Shown: positions 17,532-27,224, counted from the stretch's first letter. The stretch: DNA of 64,000 nucleotides from Rhizobium lentis (GCF_017352135.1 NZ_CP071454.1:3187001-3251000), one strand, 5' to 3'. The notes: generated by a model not told the origin, from the letters alone. Numbers and translations are program-made.

Positions 17532-19019
17532 ATGGCGATCGGTAAGGGAAGATTCGCAAGGACGAAAAGCCTTGCGGCACTGGCGGCAGTGTTTTCGGCC
17601 TGTGTGTGTTTGGGGCCTGGATTTGCCAGCTCCGCCAATGCACAGGAAAAGTCCGTCACCTTGGGCGAATCGGTCCAGCATGTGACGTTGCCTCCGAACG
17701 AGACGCTGACGCTCAATACCGGCCAGCCCTTTGGCGACCTCGTCATCGGCAGCGCCGATATGATCGACGTGGTGCCGCTTTCCGACCGGTCGCTGTTCGT
17801 CCGCGGCAAGAAGGTTGGCGCCACCAATATCTCGGTCTATGGCGACGACAAGTCGCTTCTCGGCGTCATCGACATCCGCGTTGCCAACGATTTCACCGAA
17901 GTCAGCGCCGCCATTCGCTCTGCCGCGCCCTCGGCCCGGGTCAGGGTGACCAACTCCAACGATCGCATCCGCCTGACGGGCATCGTCCGTGACAGCATCG
18001 AATTGCAGCGGGTGATAGAAGTCGCCCAGTCCTATTCCGACCAACCGGTGCTGAACCAGTTGCGCGTCAGTGACAGCCAGCAGGTGATGCTGGAGGTCCG
18101 TGTCATCGAAGCCTCGCGCCAGACTGGTCGTGACCTCGGGATCGGTTGGTCTGGGCACGGCAACAATGGCATCGGCAAGGCAACGACCAGCCAGGGGATC
18201 ACCGTGGACGATGACGGCAACCTGGTCCGTAGCCTCCTTGATCCGAAGGGTGCGGCGACCGGTATGTTGCCCTTCGGTCAGTTGATCGCCAAGGTGCTGG
18301 AAATCTCGGGCGGCAACGTCGACGTGGTCATCAACGCGCTCGAGCAAAAGGGATTGGTGCGCCGCCTGGCTCAGCCGAACCTCATCGCCATGAGCGGCTC
18401 GACCGCGAGCTTCCATGCCGGCGGTGAAGTGCCGATCCTGAAGACGACGAACAACGGAACGACGGTCGCCACCGAGACGGACTATCGTCCCTTCGGTGTG
18501 CGGCTGACCTTCAAGCCTGTGGTTCTTGATGACGGCGTTATCAATCTGCAGATCGAGCCTGAGGTTTCAGAGCTCGATCCGTCGATCAATGTCAACGGCA
18601 ATCCCGGATTCATCTCGCGCGCTGCCAGCACCACGGTAGCACTTCGCGACGGCCAGAGCTTTGCCTTGGCGGGCCTGCTGCAGTCGATCAATGCCAAAGA
18701 CATCCAGCAATTGCCGGGTCTCGGGCAGATACCGGTCCTCGGCGCACTGTTCCGGTCGACGAGTTTCCAGAAGAAGGAATCCGACCTCGTCATCGTCGTC
18801 ACGCCGCACATCGTGCGGCCGGCGCGCCCGGGCGAGGACCTCTACAGTCCGCTAGATCAGACGCGTTCGTCCAACGACGTCGAGCTTTTCGCGCTCGGTG
18901 TCCTGGAAGTCGACAAGGACATGCTTCGACGCTTTCGCAATGGCGTAGGCGTGACCGGGCCCTATGGCCATCGTCTCGACCTGAACCAGGGAGTCCAAGC
19001 CGTTGCTACAAAACGCTAA
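17532..19019 (+). CDS. cpaC: Tad pilus secretin CpaC/RcpA
   Basis: 495 residues from the ATG at 17532 (MAIGKGRFARTKSLAALAAV), giving a proper signal peptide cleaved after about SANAQ; an upstream in-frame start would bury that peptide. The N-terminal pilus-specific domain (TLTLNTGQPFGDLVIGSADMIDVVPL) and a BON-like segment lead into the bacterial secretin domain (VRRLAQPNLIAMSGSTASFHAGGEVPI, then the terminal GLGQIPVLGALFRS). It forms the outer-membrane ring through which the pilus leaves. Its stop codon overlaps the start of the following lipoprotein gene. Confidence 0.96.
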   Translation: MAIGKGRFARTKSLAALAAVFSACVCLGPGFASSANAQEKSVTLGESVQHVTLPPNETLTLNTGQPFGDLVIGSADMIDVVPLSDRSLFVRGKKVGATNISVYGDDKSLLGVIDIRVANDFTEVSAAIRSAAPSARVRVTNSNDRIRLTGIVRDSIELQRVIEVAQSYSDQPVLNQLRVSDSQQVMLEVRVIEASRQTGRDLGIGWSGHGNNGIGKATTSQGITVDDDGNLVRSLLDPKGAATGMLPFGQLIAKVLEISGGNVDVVINALEQKGLVRRLAQPNLIAMSGSTASFHAGGEVPILKTTNNGTTVATETDYRPFGVRLTFKPVVLDDGVINLQIEPEVSELDPSINVNGNPGFISRAASTTVALRDGQSFALAGLLQSINAKDIQQLPGLGQIPVLGALFRSTSFQKKESDLVIVVTPHIVRPARPGEDLYSPLDQTRSSNDVELFALGVLEVDKDMLRRFRNGVGVTGPYGHRLDLNQGVQAVATKR

Positions 19020-19308
19020 GCGGGTCCTTCTCGTCCTTGCAGCCGCCGGCCTCGTTTCCGGCTGCGCCGACTATATGAACCACCGCGACACGATCACATT
19101 CGGGGCGGGCAATGCCGTGGAAGCAAACAAGGCCATCCATATTGAGGATCCGTTCCCGCCGGAAGCTCAGCGAACCCACATCGCAAGCGACGGCAAGGTG
19201 ATCCGCAGGGTGGTCACTCAATATCAGAACGGCGGCTTAGGCGTTGTTCAGCCGTCGCCGGCCATGGGGGCGGATGGGGCCCCCAACGGGGCAACCGCCA
19301 CCCAGTAG
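19003..19308 (+). CDS. Small Tad-locus lipoprotein in the CpaD position
   Basis: 101 residues from a TTG start that overlaps the last 17 bases of cpaC; GGGAG lies eight to nine bases before it, supporting translational coupling. The protein has a short signal peptide and the lipobox VSGC, then DYMNHRDTITFGAGNAVEANKAIHIEDPFPP and a polar C-terminus. In Caulobacter-type tad loci this slot is held by cpaD, a larger lipoprotein, and only a general likeness is visible. It may be a minimal CpaD/RcpB analogue that places the secretin in the outer membrane. The function is inferred from position. Confidence 0.8.
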   Translation: MLQNAKRVLLVLAAAGLVSGCADYMNHRDTITFGAGNAVEANKAIHIEDPFPPEAQRTHIASDGKVIRRVVTQYQNGGLGVVQPSPAMGADGAPNGATATQ

Positions 19309-19396
19309 CTGGCGAAAGGCATGAACGGCGGCAGCCCGCCGAAGGGGAGAATGCACTAAAACGGGGTCGTCACGGCGAAAGCGCCGTGATGGGGGT

Positions 19397-21007
19397 ATGT
19401 CAATGCTGAGCAGGGTTGTCAGACGGTTCTGGAACGATCATAGCGGCTATGTCATCGCCTTGACGCTCATCGCCATGCCAATGCTCCTCGGCTTTTCGCT
19501 GCTGATCATCGATGTCGGACGCAGCAGCAACCTGCATACGGATCTCCAAAACGCGGTCGATGCGATGGCGCTGGCCGGAGCCCGGGAACTCGATGGCCGC
19601 GACGACGCCATTTCGAGGGCGCAGACGGCGATCGAGAAAATCGCCAATGGCGCGGCTTTTTCCGAGGGCGGGACCGGCATGTCGCTTGGCTCGCATATTA
19701 CCGTCTCGTACGACGCCGGAAACGATGCGGGGAGCACGGTTACCGTGCTTTTTCTGAAGAGCATTCCGGCCAACGACGATACATCAATCCCGTCTTCGAT
19801 GGAAACGACAGTGGCCAGCGAAGCGTCCTACGCCTGGGTCATCGCCAAGCCGCAGGCGATGCAGACGATCTTTCCGATCCCGGTCGGCTTCACCCGCGAT
19901 ACGATCAACATCGCTGCCGACGCCGTGGCGGTATACCACGCGAGCGCCTGCGACGTGACGCCGATTTTTATCTGCAATCCGTTCGAGCCGGTGGGCAACA
20001 CGAGTGAAAGCGCAAGCGAAGATGCCGCTACGGCCCTGCACACCAATTTTGCGGCGGGAAATCTCTACGGGCGACAGATCGAGCTTCACAGCACCGCGGC
20101 GTCCAATCCCGGTCCCGGCAATTTCGGGTTTCTGCGCACCCCCTTGGGCAATGGTGCTTCGGTGCTGGCGGAGGCTCTTGCCACCGGCAATCCCGGCACC
20201 TGCTATACACAGGACAGCCTTGACACGGAGACCGGCGCCAAGGCGGGGCCGGTCGAGGACGGCGTAAATACGCGCTTCGGCTATTACTCCTCATCGTTCA
20301 ACAAGGCGAACGGAGATTATCGTTACAGACCTGCCCAAAACGTGCGCTCCGCCCAGTCAATCAGCGGCAAGGGAAAGAAGGGCTGCGATACCTACGATCC
20401 AGTCATGGTCGGAGATGTTGTCGGCGATGCGACCAAGGCTTTGCCGCTCGGCTACGGAGCGGCCATGACCTCGCTTGCCGGCGGCAAGATCAGCAGCGGC
20501 AACAATTGGCAGTACATGACCTATTGGAATGTCGCGCAGGGAACGGCTGCGCCCTCGACGAGCACGGTCCTCAGCAACTACTCCAGTTATCCCTCGCAGG
20601 CGACTGGCACACCAAGCCAACCCTCCGCTTACGATGTTTATCGTTACGAGCTTGCGAACGCGTCTCTCATCAGCCATGCCTCGGCGAATGGTGAGACCGG
20701 AACGCCGGAAACGGGTGGCCAGTGCTATAGCGGCCCGGACCTTTCGAACTATACGGCGGCCGAATATGGTGACCGTCGCGAAATCTTCTCGGCCATTGTC
20801 AATTGCGGCTATGAAGCCTCGGTCGGCCATCTGAACGGTCACAAGGCCACGCGCGCCGTCGCCTTCGCGCGCATGTTCCTGACCAAGCCGGCGATAAAGG
20901 CTGCCGGCGAACGATACCTTTCCCTGGAGATGATCGACATCACCGGTAAGGGCGGTCGCGGTACGCTGGACGAATTCCTGCGGGAAGAAGCGGAGCTGGT
21001 CAGATGA
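19397..21007 (+). CDS. TadG-like pilus assembly protein
   Basis: 536 residues. The N-terminus has the TadE/TadG-type membrane segment (HSGYVIALTLIAMPMLLGFSLLIIDVGR), followed by LQNAVDAMALAGARELDG, the signature of TadG-like Flp assembly proteins with a large periplasmic portion. The remainder is rich in Ser, Thr, Asn and Gly, with paired cysteines that could form disulphides. TadG-like proteins are minor envelope components needed for pilus assembly. Two ATGs (ATGTCAATG) follow a GGGGG signal and either could be used. It overlaps the next gene by four bases. Confidence 0.88.
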   Translation: MSMLSRVVRRFWNDHSGYVIALTLIAMPMLLGFSLLIIDVGRSSNLHTDLQNAVDAMALAGARELDGRDDAISRAQTAIEKIANGAAFSEGGTGMSLGSHITVSYDAGNDAGSTVTVLFLKSIPANDDTSIPSSMETTVASEASYAWVIAKPQAMQTIFPIPVGFTRDTINIAADAVAVYHASACDVTPIFICNPFEPVGNTSESASEDAATALHTNFAAGNLYGRQIELHSTAASNPGPGNFGFLRTPLGNGASVLAEALATGNPGTCYTQDSLDTETGAKAGPVEDGVNTRFGYYSSSFNKANGDYRYRPAQNVRSAQSISGKGKKGCDTYDPVMVGDVVGDATKALPLGYGAAMTSLAGGKISSGNNWQYMTYWNVAQGTAAPSTSTVLSNYSSYPSQATGTPSQPSAYDVYRYELANASLISHASANGETGTPETGGQCYSGPDLSNYTAAEYGDRREIFSAIVNCGYEASVGHLNGHKATRAVAFARMFLTKPAIKAAGERYLSLEMIDITGKGGRGTLDEFLREEAELVR

Positions 21008-21483
21008 TGGCGCTCCGCAATTTTATCTTGCATCGGCTTTGCCTCGGCTTCTGGCGGCGGGAGGAGGGCGCGGTGCTTGCCGAAGCGCTGCTCGCGATCC
21101 CCTTTATGACGCTCTTTGCGGCGGGGATCCTGGAGTTCGGCAGCATTTTCTGGCAGCGCATGCAGATCGACGCGGGCTTGCGCGATGCGGGGCGTTACCT
21201 TTCGCGATGCCGGCCGCTGTCGGGAACCTATGTGCCGACATGCAGTCAGGCGACTGCGAAGACGATCGCCTTTTACGGAACGCAGACACCTGCGGCAGAC
21301 GCCAAGCCCCGTGTACCCGACTGGAAGGACCCTTCCGACATTACCATCGCCGCACCCGATGCGGACGGCAACATCACCCTTTCCACTGCTCACCTCTACC
21401 AGACCTCGCCCGTGTTCGGCTTTCTGGGAATCGATGCCATCACGATCAATTCCTTCCATGAAGAGAGGTACATCGGATGGTGA
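21004..21483 (+). CDS. TadE-like pseudopilin
   Basis: 159 residues. The N-terminus shows EEGAVLAEALLAIPFMTLFAAGILEFG, the TadE motif with a prepilin-like cleavage context just before a hydrophobic helix and the conserved Glu at its end. The rest is a short periplasmic domain with a cysteine pair. TadE/F pseudopilins are processed by CpaA and are needed to start pilus assembly. It overlaps the upstream gene by ATGA and the downstream one by seven bases. Confidence 0.9.
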   Translation: MMALRNFILHRLCLGFWRREEGAVLAEALLAIPFMTLFAAGILEFGSIFWQRMQIDAGLRDAGRYLSRCRPLSGTYVPTCSQATAKTIAFYGTQTPAADAKPRVPDWKDPSDITIAAPDADGNITLSTAHLYQTSPVFGFLGIDAITINSFHEERYIGW

Positions 21484-22103
21484 CTTTTCGCACAGTCAAG
21501 GCATTCTGGCGGGATAGCAGTGGCGCCAGCCTTGTCGAAGCATTGCTGACCTTTCCGATCGTCATGCTGGTATTCGCCGCCTTTATCGAGTTCGGCTATG
21601 CCATGTCTCAGTGGAATCAGACGGTCAAGGCACTGCAATATGGTGCCCGTCTGGCGGCGGTGTCCGATCCGCTGACGACGAATTTCAATGCCGTCTTCCC
21701 GATCGAAGCTGCCGACCCGCTCAACAACGGCAAAGCCGCGCCGAACGATGCGACGATATCCTCGACCTGCGGACCGGCTCTGGCGAACTGCAGCGCGGCG
21801 GCATTGAACCGGATTGTCCGGGGAAGCGATGGCGTTTGCAACGTGGGAACGGATCCTTACCCCGGCATTTGCGACCTCAATTGGCGCATCCAGCCGCAGA
21901 ATCTGGTGGTCACCTATCAGCGGTCGGGACTCGGCTATTGGGGCCGGCCGGACGGCCCGGTGCTGACGATGCGGCTGGAAGTGCGCGACATCACCTTTGA
22001 TCTGCCGATCCTCGGCGGGCTGTTGGGCTTAAATGACGTCACCATCCCGGCTCATCCGGTGACGATCACGACGGAAGATCTAAAGACCTGTTCAACCTGC
22101 TGA
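21477..22103 (+). CDS. Second TadE/TadF-like pseudopilin
   Basis: 208 residues. It has the same architecture as its neighbour: SSGASLVEALLTFPIVMLVFAAFIEFGYAMSQW at the N-terminus, then a periplasmic domain with several cysteines (TCGPALANC, GVCNV, GICD, and a terminal TCSTC). With the preceding gene it forms the usual pair of minor pseudopilins. The multiple cysteines suggest disulphide bonding in the periplasm. It starts inside the end of the preceding gene, indicating coupled translation. Confidence 0.88.
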   Translation: MVTFRTVKAFWRDSSGASLVEALLTFPIVMLVFAAFIEFGYAMSQWNQTVKALQYGARLAAVSDPLTTNFNAVFPIEAADPLNNGKAAPNDATISSTCGPALANCSAAALNRIVRGSDGVCNVGTDPYPGICDLNWRIQPQNLVVTYQRSGLGYWGRPDGPVLTMRLEVRDITFDLPILGGLLGLNDVTIPAHPVTITTEDLKTCSTC

Positions 22104-22130
22104 CCCTTTTGTTACGCGTAGGAAGCGAAA

Positions 22131-23276
22131 ATGACAGCTCACATGAACATTGCCGCATCCACCAAGATCCTGGTTCTCTCCGACGACGCGGCTGCGGCGA
22201 GCTTCATGCTCGATACGTTCGGGTCGCTGTCGCGCTACGATGTCCGCCATCTCTCGCTCAAGGCGCTGGGAGAGAAGGGCCGCTTCGATCCGACGCAGTT
22301 CGATCTGATTGTTCTCGACGTCGACAACGGGAAATTGCTGCAGCAACCGGAGCTCTTCACGTTTCGCACCAGCTACCGGGACATTCCGCTCGTCGTCGTT
22401 TCCGAAGACCTGCCGGATGACATGCTGCGGCTGCTCTTCCGCCTGAACGGTAATGACTGGCTGAAGAAGCCGCTCGAGCGTCGCGCCCTGATCGACATGA
22501 TTTCGACCCACGCGCCGGGAACCGGGGCCAGCGACAGCCGGGTGCATGCCGTAGTCTCGGCCGTCGGGGGGGCAGGCGCCAGCATGATCGCTTCGTCGCT
22601 CGCGCATGTGCTGGCCCAGCCGACCAAAAATTCCACGCCGCGGGTTGACCTGTTCGACACGGATTTTTGTTCCGGGGCGCTCGGCTATTATCTCAACCTT
22701 GTCAACGACTACGACTTGAAGCCGGTCATCGCCAATCCTTCCCGGGTCGATCTGGAATTCATCGATCTGGTCCGAAAGCGTCATTCGGCGGGGGGCTTTT
22801 CACTGCTGTCCTTCAAGCAGCCGTCAGTCCTTCTGGCGTCGAAGGGCCGTGAACTCGTGTTGCGTATGCTCGACGTGGCCGCCTTCGAGAGCGACCACAC
22901 GATCATCGACATCCCCTATTACGACACGCCGTGGAAATACGAGGTGCTCACTTCGGTCAACAGCATCTGCATCGTCACCGAAATGACGGTCCCCGCGCTT
23001 TCGCAAGCCAAGGATCTGTTTACCAATCTGGTACGGCTGCGAGGCAGTTCGGATCAGATATTCATTGTCATCAACAAATACCGCTCCAAGCTTTTCGGCC
23101 TCGGCCTGCGCCGACAACAAACGCAAAGGATATTCAAGGAGATCCCGACGCATGTCATTGCGGATGACTGGGATACTGTGAGCGAGGCGGTCAACCGCGG
23201 CGTGCTGCCATTTCAGGTAAATTCCCGGGCGCGCTTCTGCGGCGCGGTCGGCAAACTTGGAGCACTGGTGCGATGA
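22131..23276 (+). CDS. cpaE: Tad pilus localisation protein CpaE/TadZ
   Basis: 381 residues with a receiver-like domain first (TKILVLSDDAAAASFMLDTF, FDLIVLDVDN, to about residue 125) and a MinD/ParA-like ATPase domain after it. The P-loop region reads VVSAVGGAGASMIAS at about 141-155, so the Walker A lysines of MinD proteins are missing. The switch segment DLFDTDFCSGALGYYLNL is recognisable. TadZ proteins place the pilus machine in the cell and some are atypical ATPases. AGGAAGCGAAA precedes the ATG, and the end overlaps the L,D-transpeptidase by four bases. Confidence 0.93.
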   Translation: MTAHMNIAASTKILVLSDDAAAASFMLDTFGSLSRYDVRHLSLKALGEKGRFDPTQFDLIVLDVDNGKLLQQPELFTFRTSYRDIPLVVVSEDLPDDMLRLLFRLNGNDWLKKPLERRALIDMISTHAPGTGASDSRVHAVVSAVGGAGASMIASSLAHVLAQPTKNSTPRVDLFDTDFCSGALGYYLNLVNDYDLKPVIANPSRVDLEFIDLVRKRHSAGGFSLLSFKQPSVLLASKGRELVLRMLDVAAFESDHTIIDIPYYDTPWKYEVLTSVNSICIVTEMTVPALSQAKDLFTNLVRLRGSSDQIFIVINKYRSKLFGLGLRRQQTQRIFKEIPTHVIADDWDTVSEAVNRGVLPFQVNSRARFCGAVGKLGALVR

Positions 23277-23845
23277 AGGCGATCGACACCCGGCGCATAA
23301 GGTCCTGCGCCACCCATGTCGGCCTGGTGGTTTTGGCAATTCTGGCCGCTGCCGGGCATGCCGCGGCAGGCGGGCTCGTGCCGCGAAGCCTTGGGCCGAG
23401 AACCAGCGCCGTGGTGGCAATCGAAAAGGACTACGCGGCGGGGACAATCGTCATCGCCAGCGGGAACCGTACGCTGGATCTCGTCATCTCCGAAGGACGC
23501 GCGATCCGTTACAAAATCGGCGTGGGACGAGACGGATTTCGCTGGAGCGGTACCGTCAAGGTTGGACGCAAGGCCGAGTGGCCTGACTGGCGCCCGCCGG
23601 CCGAGATGAAGGCGCGCGCGGCCGGACTTCCGGACCTGGTGCCTGCCGGGCCGCTCAATCCAATGGGCGCGCGCGGGATCTATCTCTACAAGGGCGGGAC
23701 CGACACGCTCTACCGCATTCATGGAACGAACGAGCAGTCGACGGTCGGCGGTTTCGCGTCTTCGGGCTGTTTTCGCATGAGCAATGCCGACGTCATCGAC
23801 CTCTATGAGAGGGTGAAAGTCGGTTCCACGGTCATTGTAAAATAG
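23273..23845 (+). CDS. L,D-transpeptidase (YkuD) embedded in the Tad operon
   Basis: 190 residues with a Sec signal peptide ending near AAAG, and no lipobox. The catalytic core is intact: RIHGTN (His150) and SSGCFRM (Cys166, Arg168). It starts in a four-base overlap with cpaE and ends 13 bases before cpaF, so it is translated as part of the pilus operon. It is a close relative of the lipoprotein enzyme at 4512-5126. Cross-linking or remodelling of peptidoglycan around the pilus secretion channel, or anchoring of a Tad component to the wall, is the likely role, inferred from position. Confidence 0.93.
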   Translation: MKAIDTRRIRSCATHVGLVVLAILAAAGHAAAGGLVPRSLGPRTSAVVAIEKDYAAGTIVIASGNRTLDLVISEGRAIRYKIGVGRDGFRWSGTVKVGRKAEWPDWRPPAEMKARAAGLPDLVPAGPLNPMGARGIYLYKGGTDTLYRIHGTNEQSTVGGFASSGCFRMSNADVIDLYERVKVGSTVIVK

Positions 23846-23858
23846 TTCAGGGGGAAGC

Positions 23859-25307
23859 ATGGCGAACAGCATCATGGGGCGTTTCTACAAGCAACTGGCG
23901 CCGGAAAGCCGCGAACATCTGGAGGCGGTGGAACGGCCATCAGTTGACGCAGTTCCGAACATGCCTGCCCAACCGGGCTCTGACGGCGTCACGGCGGGTG
24001 ACGAAGAGGCTTCGCTCGGGCCGGACCTGGTTTCCGAGCGGGTCAATCTGCACCGCTACCTGCTCGATCGCATCAACCTCGGCATCCTCGACACGCTCGA
24101 CAACGAGGAGATCGCCACCGAGATCCGGCCGTTGGTCAAGGACTATATCCGGACCAACAACTTTCCGCTGAATGCCAAGGAAATCAATGATCTGATCCGC
24201 GACATCACCGACGAGATGCTCGGGCTGGGACCGATCGAGCCGCTGCTGGCCGACGACACGATCGCAGATATTCTCATCAACGGCTACAACAGCGTCTATG
24301 TTGAGCGAAGCGGCAAGCTCGAGAGCACCGCCGTGCGGTTCAAGGACGAGGACCATCTCCTTCGGGTCATCAACAAGATCGTCTCGGCGGTTGGCCGCCG
24401 CGTCGACGAGTCAACGCCGATGGTTGATGCCCGCCTCAAGGACGGCTCGCGTGTCAACGTCGCCATCAGGCCGATCTCGGTCGATGGGCCGCTCGTTTCC
24501 ATTCGTAAATTCACGCGCAAGCCGCTGACCATGGAGCGTCTCGTGCAATATGGCGCCATGGCCGAGGCGATGCGCATCCTTCTCAGCGCCGCGGTCAAGG
24601 GCAAGGTGTCCATGGTCATTTCAGGCGGCACCGGTTCCGGCAAGACCACCTTGCTCAACGCTCTCTCGTCCCAGATCTCTCCAAAGGAGCGCCTAATCAC
24701 CATCGAGGATGCGGCCGAGCTTCAACTGCAGCAGCCGCATGTCGGGCGTTTGGAAACCCGACCGCCGACGCTCGACGGACGCAACGAGATCCGGCAACGC
24801 GAACTTCTGAAAAACGCCCTGCGCATGCGTCCCGACCGCATCATAGTCGGCGAAGTCCGCGGCGACGAGGCGTTCGACATGCTGCAGGCGATGAATACCG
24901 GTCACGAGGGGTCGATGACGACCATTCACGCCAACACGCCCCGCGACGCCGTCGGCCGGCTTGAGCAGATGGTCGGCATGGCCGGGATGCCGATGTCGCA
25001 GTTGTCTATTCGCTCGCAGATCTCGTCCGCCATCACCCTGATCGTGCAGGTCCAGCGCCTGAGCGACGGCAGCCGCAAAGTTGTCTCGATTTCCGAGATC
25101 ACCGGCATGGAGGGCGAAGTCGTGCAGATGCAGGAAATTATGAAATTCAAGAAAATCGGCACCGATGAAGGCGGGCGGATCCACGGAGAGTTCCGCGCCA
25201 CCGGCATCCGGCCGCGGTTCGTCGAGGAATTTGCCGAGCTCGGGATCGAGATTCCTGTGGCGATTTTTGATCCCGGTAAACCGCTGCAAACGGGGCCTGT
25301 TCAATGA
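23859..25307 (+). CDS. cpaF: Tad pilus motor ATPase CpaF/TadA
   Basis: 482 residues, a secretion ATPase of the GspE/VirB11 superfamily. The N-terminal all-alpha domain (about residues 55-125) precedes the nucleotide-binding part. Walker A is GGTGSGKT at 256-263, the Asp box is [12 protein letters not shown], Walker B is [12 protein letters not shown] around 326-337, and the His box is [13 protein letters not shown] at 348-360. It powers extension and, in Tad systems, retraction. It overlaps tadB by four bases. Confidence 0.97.
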   Translation: MANSIMGRFYKQLAPESREHLEAVERPSVDAVPNMPAQPGSDGVTAGDEEASLGPDLVSERVNLHRYLLDRINLGILDTLDNEEIATEIRPLVKDYIRTNNFPLNAKEINDLIRDITDEMLGLGPIEPLLADDTIADILINGYNSVYVERSGKLESTAVRFKDEDHLLRVINKIVSAVGRRVDESTPMVDARLKDGSRVNVAIRPISVDGPLVSIRKFTRKPLTMERLVQYGAMAEAMRILLSAAVKGKVSMVISGGTGSGKTTLLNALSSQISPKERLITIEDAAELQLQQPHVGRLETRPPTLDGRNEIRQRELLKNALRMRPDRIIVGEVRGDEAFDMLQAMNTGHEGSMTTIHANTPRDAVGRLEQMVGMAGMPMSQLSIRSQISSAITLIVQVQRLSDGSRKVVSISEITGMEGEVVQMQEIMKFKKIGTDEGGRIHGEFRATGIRPRFVEEFAELGIEIPVAIFDPGKPLQTGPVQ

Positions 25308-26257
25308 CCCTCACTCTGCTTTACGCGGCCGTTTTCACCGCGGCCCTTGTTGCTGTCGAAGCGATCATGCGCGGCTACTTCAAGACATCCGAACGCCACC
25401 GCGCGGTGAACCATCGGCTGAGGTTGCTCGAGGTCAGCGATGACCATCGTAAGACCTATAGCGATATGCTCAAGGAGCGCGGCGCCGGCGACAGTTGGCG
25501 GCAAATCCCGATGATGCAGCGGCTGCTGCAGTTCTACGCCCAGTCGGGGATCAAGTTCGATGCCAGACGGTTTGCTCTCTTCGCGATCGCCGGCGCACTT
25601 TTGACGTGGGTGGTCGTTCAGTTCCTCGTGCCGAGTACTCTGTTTAGAATACCCGTCTTTCTCCTGATCGGCCTCCTCATCCCTGCACTCGTCGTCTGGC
25701 GCGCCCGGGCGCGCCGCATGAAGAAATTCGAGCTGAAGCTTCCTGAAGCACTCGATGTCGCCAATCGCAGCTTGGCCGCCGGCCACCCGCTGCCGGCGGC
25801 GATTGCCTTGGTGGCGCGCGAGATGCCTGATCCGATCGGCACCGAGTTCGGCCTCCTCTCGGACGAACTCACCTACGGCGTGACACTGGATGATGCCCTT
25901 CTCAACTTGGCGGACCGGGTCGGAGTCGAGGATCTGAACCTGCTTGCGATATCGCTGAGCGTACAGGCGGGAACCGGCGGAAATCTCGTGGAGATCTTGC
26001 AGAACCTTTCGAAGACGCTGCGAGACCGGACGATGCTAAAGGCAAAGGTCAGGGCGATTTCCTCGGAAGGACGCATCACCGCGATCTTCATGTCGATCTA
26101 TCCGTTTCTGCTCTACGCGATGATCAAGGCGCTGTCGCCGACCTACTTCGATCCCGTCTGGGACAGCGGCCACGGAGCCGCCGTGGTGTGCGTGCTGCTG
26201 GCCATCATGGCGATCGGGAATGTCATTCTCTACAAGATGGTCAACTTCGAGTACTGA
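25304..26257 (+). CDS. tadB: Tad inner-membrane platform protein TadB
   Basis: 317 residues. An N-terminal membrane helix, a cytoplasmic linker and two central hydrophobic segments lead into the T2SSF domain: KLPEALDVANRSLAAGHPLPAAIALVAREM and LNLLAISLSVQAGTGGNLVEILQNLSKTLRDR, the family hallmark. Two more membrane helices close the protein. TadB and TadC form the platform acted on by CpaF. ATGA overlap with cpaF shows tight coupling. Confidence 0.95.
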   Translation: MTLTLLYAAVFTAALVAVEAIMRGYFKTSERHRAVNHRLRLLEVSDDHRKTYSDMLKERGAGDSWRQIPMMQRLLQFYAQSGIKFDARRFALFAIAGALLTWVVVQFLVPSTLFRIPVFLLIGLLIPALVVWRARARRMKKFELKLPEALDVANRSLAAGHPLPAAIALVAREMPDPIGTEFGLLSDELTYGVTLDDALLNLADRVGVEDLNLLAISLSVQAGTGGNLVEILQNLSKTLRDRTMLKAKVRAISSEGRITAIFMSIYPFLLYAMIKALSPTYFDPVWDSGHGAAVVCVLLAIMAIGNVILYKMVNFEY

Positions 26258-26264
26258 GGCGGTC

Positions 26265-27209
26265 ATGTCGAGTGAGTATGGAATTTACCTCATCGTCTTC
26301 TTTGCAGTGCTGATATTTTCTGCGGCAGCCTCGGAATTGTTTTTTCGACAGCGCGAGGTCTCGGTTCGGGTGTCGAAGAGCTCGGCGGCAACAGGCGAGG
26401 AGTTCCACCTTGGCGATACGACGATTGCCGATCTCGGCGAGGCGGAAAACCGCCTGATCCGCCGCTATTTCGAGATTACGCGACGTGACACGAATGCGAA
26501 CTCCACCCAGAACCGGCTGATTCGGGCGGGGTATTTCGCTGCCGGCGCCGTGACCACCTTCCAGGTGGTGCGCGCGGTGGTCTGCATCGCGGTGGTGGTC
26601 GCGGCGGTCTGGGTCCTCAACCGGGTCGCGCCCGATATGTCGCGCATCGCTACGCTGATCATTGCCATGTTTGCTGCGGGCATGAGTTTTATTCTGGTCA
26701 ACATCTATATCGACCGGCGTGGCGCCGCCAAGGAGAGGGAGTACCGCCGCCTCTTTCCCGATTTTATGGATATGCTGATCGTCTGCCTCGATGCGGGGAT
26801 GAGCATTGAGGCAGCGGCGAACCGTGTTGCCCGGGAATTCGTCGCCAAGCAGCAGGACTTCGGCCTGCATCTTTCGATCATGATGCTGGAAGTGCGGGGC
26901 GGCCGGCGATTGCGCGAGGCGCTCGCCAACCTTGCCACCCGCCTGAGAATTGACGAGGCCCGGGCGCTTTCCGTTCTGTTCCGCCAATCGGAGGAGCTCG
27001 GGACCAGCGTAACGCAGACGCTGCGGGTCTACAGCAAGGAAATGCGCGACCTGCGTATTGTGCGCGCGGAGGAAAAGGCGAACGCCCTGCCGGTCAAGAT
27101 GCTGCTGCCGCTCGGCGCATTCCTCTTTCCGGTAAGCCTCATCATCGTTCTCGTTCCCATTGTCATCCGTGTCGTCAGTCTTCTCATCGGCATGAAACCC
27201 GGCGGTTGA
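26265..27209 (+). CDS. tadC: Tad inner-membrane platform protein TadC
   Basis: 314 residues from the ATG at 26265 (MSSEYGIYLIVFFAVLIF), seven bases after tadB. Membrane helices lie at the N-terminus, in the middle and at the C-terminus, with the T2SSF block FPDFMDMLIVCLDAGMSIEAAANRVAREF and LSVLFRQSEELGTSVTQTLRVYSKEMRDLRIVRAEEKANALPVKMLLPL, the standard TadC signature. It pairs with TadB as the pilus platform. Confidence 0.95.
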   Translation: MSSEYGIYLIVFFAVLIFSAAASELFFRQREVSVRVSKSSAATGEEFHLGDTTIADLGEAENRLIRRYFEITRRDTNANSTQNRLIRAGYFAAGAVTTFQVVRAVVCIAVVVAAVWVLNRVAPDMSRIATLIIAMFAAGMSFILVNIYIDRRGAAKEREYRRLFPDFMDMLIVCLDAGMSIEAAANRVAREFVAKQQDFGLHLSIMMLEVRGGRRLREALANLATRLRIDEARALSVLFRQSEELGTSVTQTLRVYSKEMRDLRIVRAEEKANALPVKMLLPLGAFLFPVSLIIVLVPIVIRVVSLLIGMKPGG

Positions 27210-27224
27210 GCCAAGCGAGGTAGT

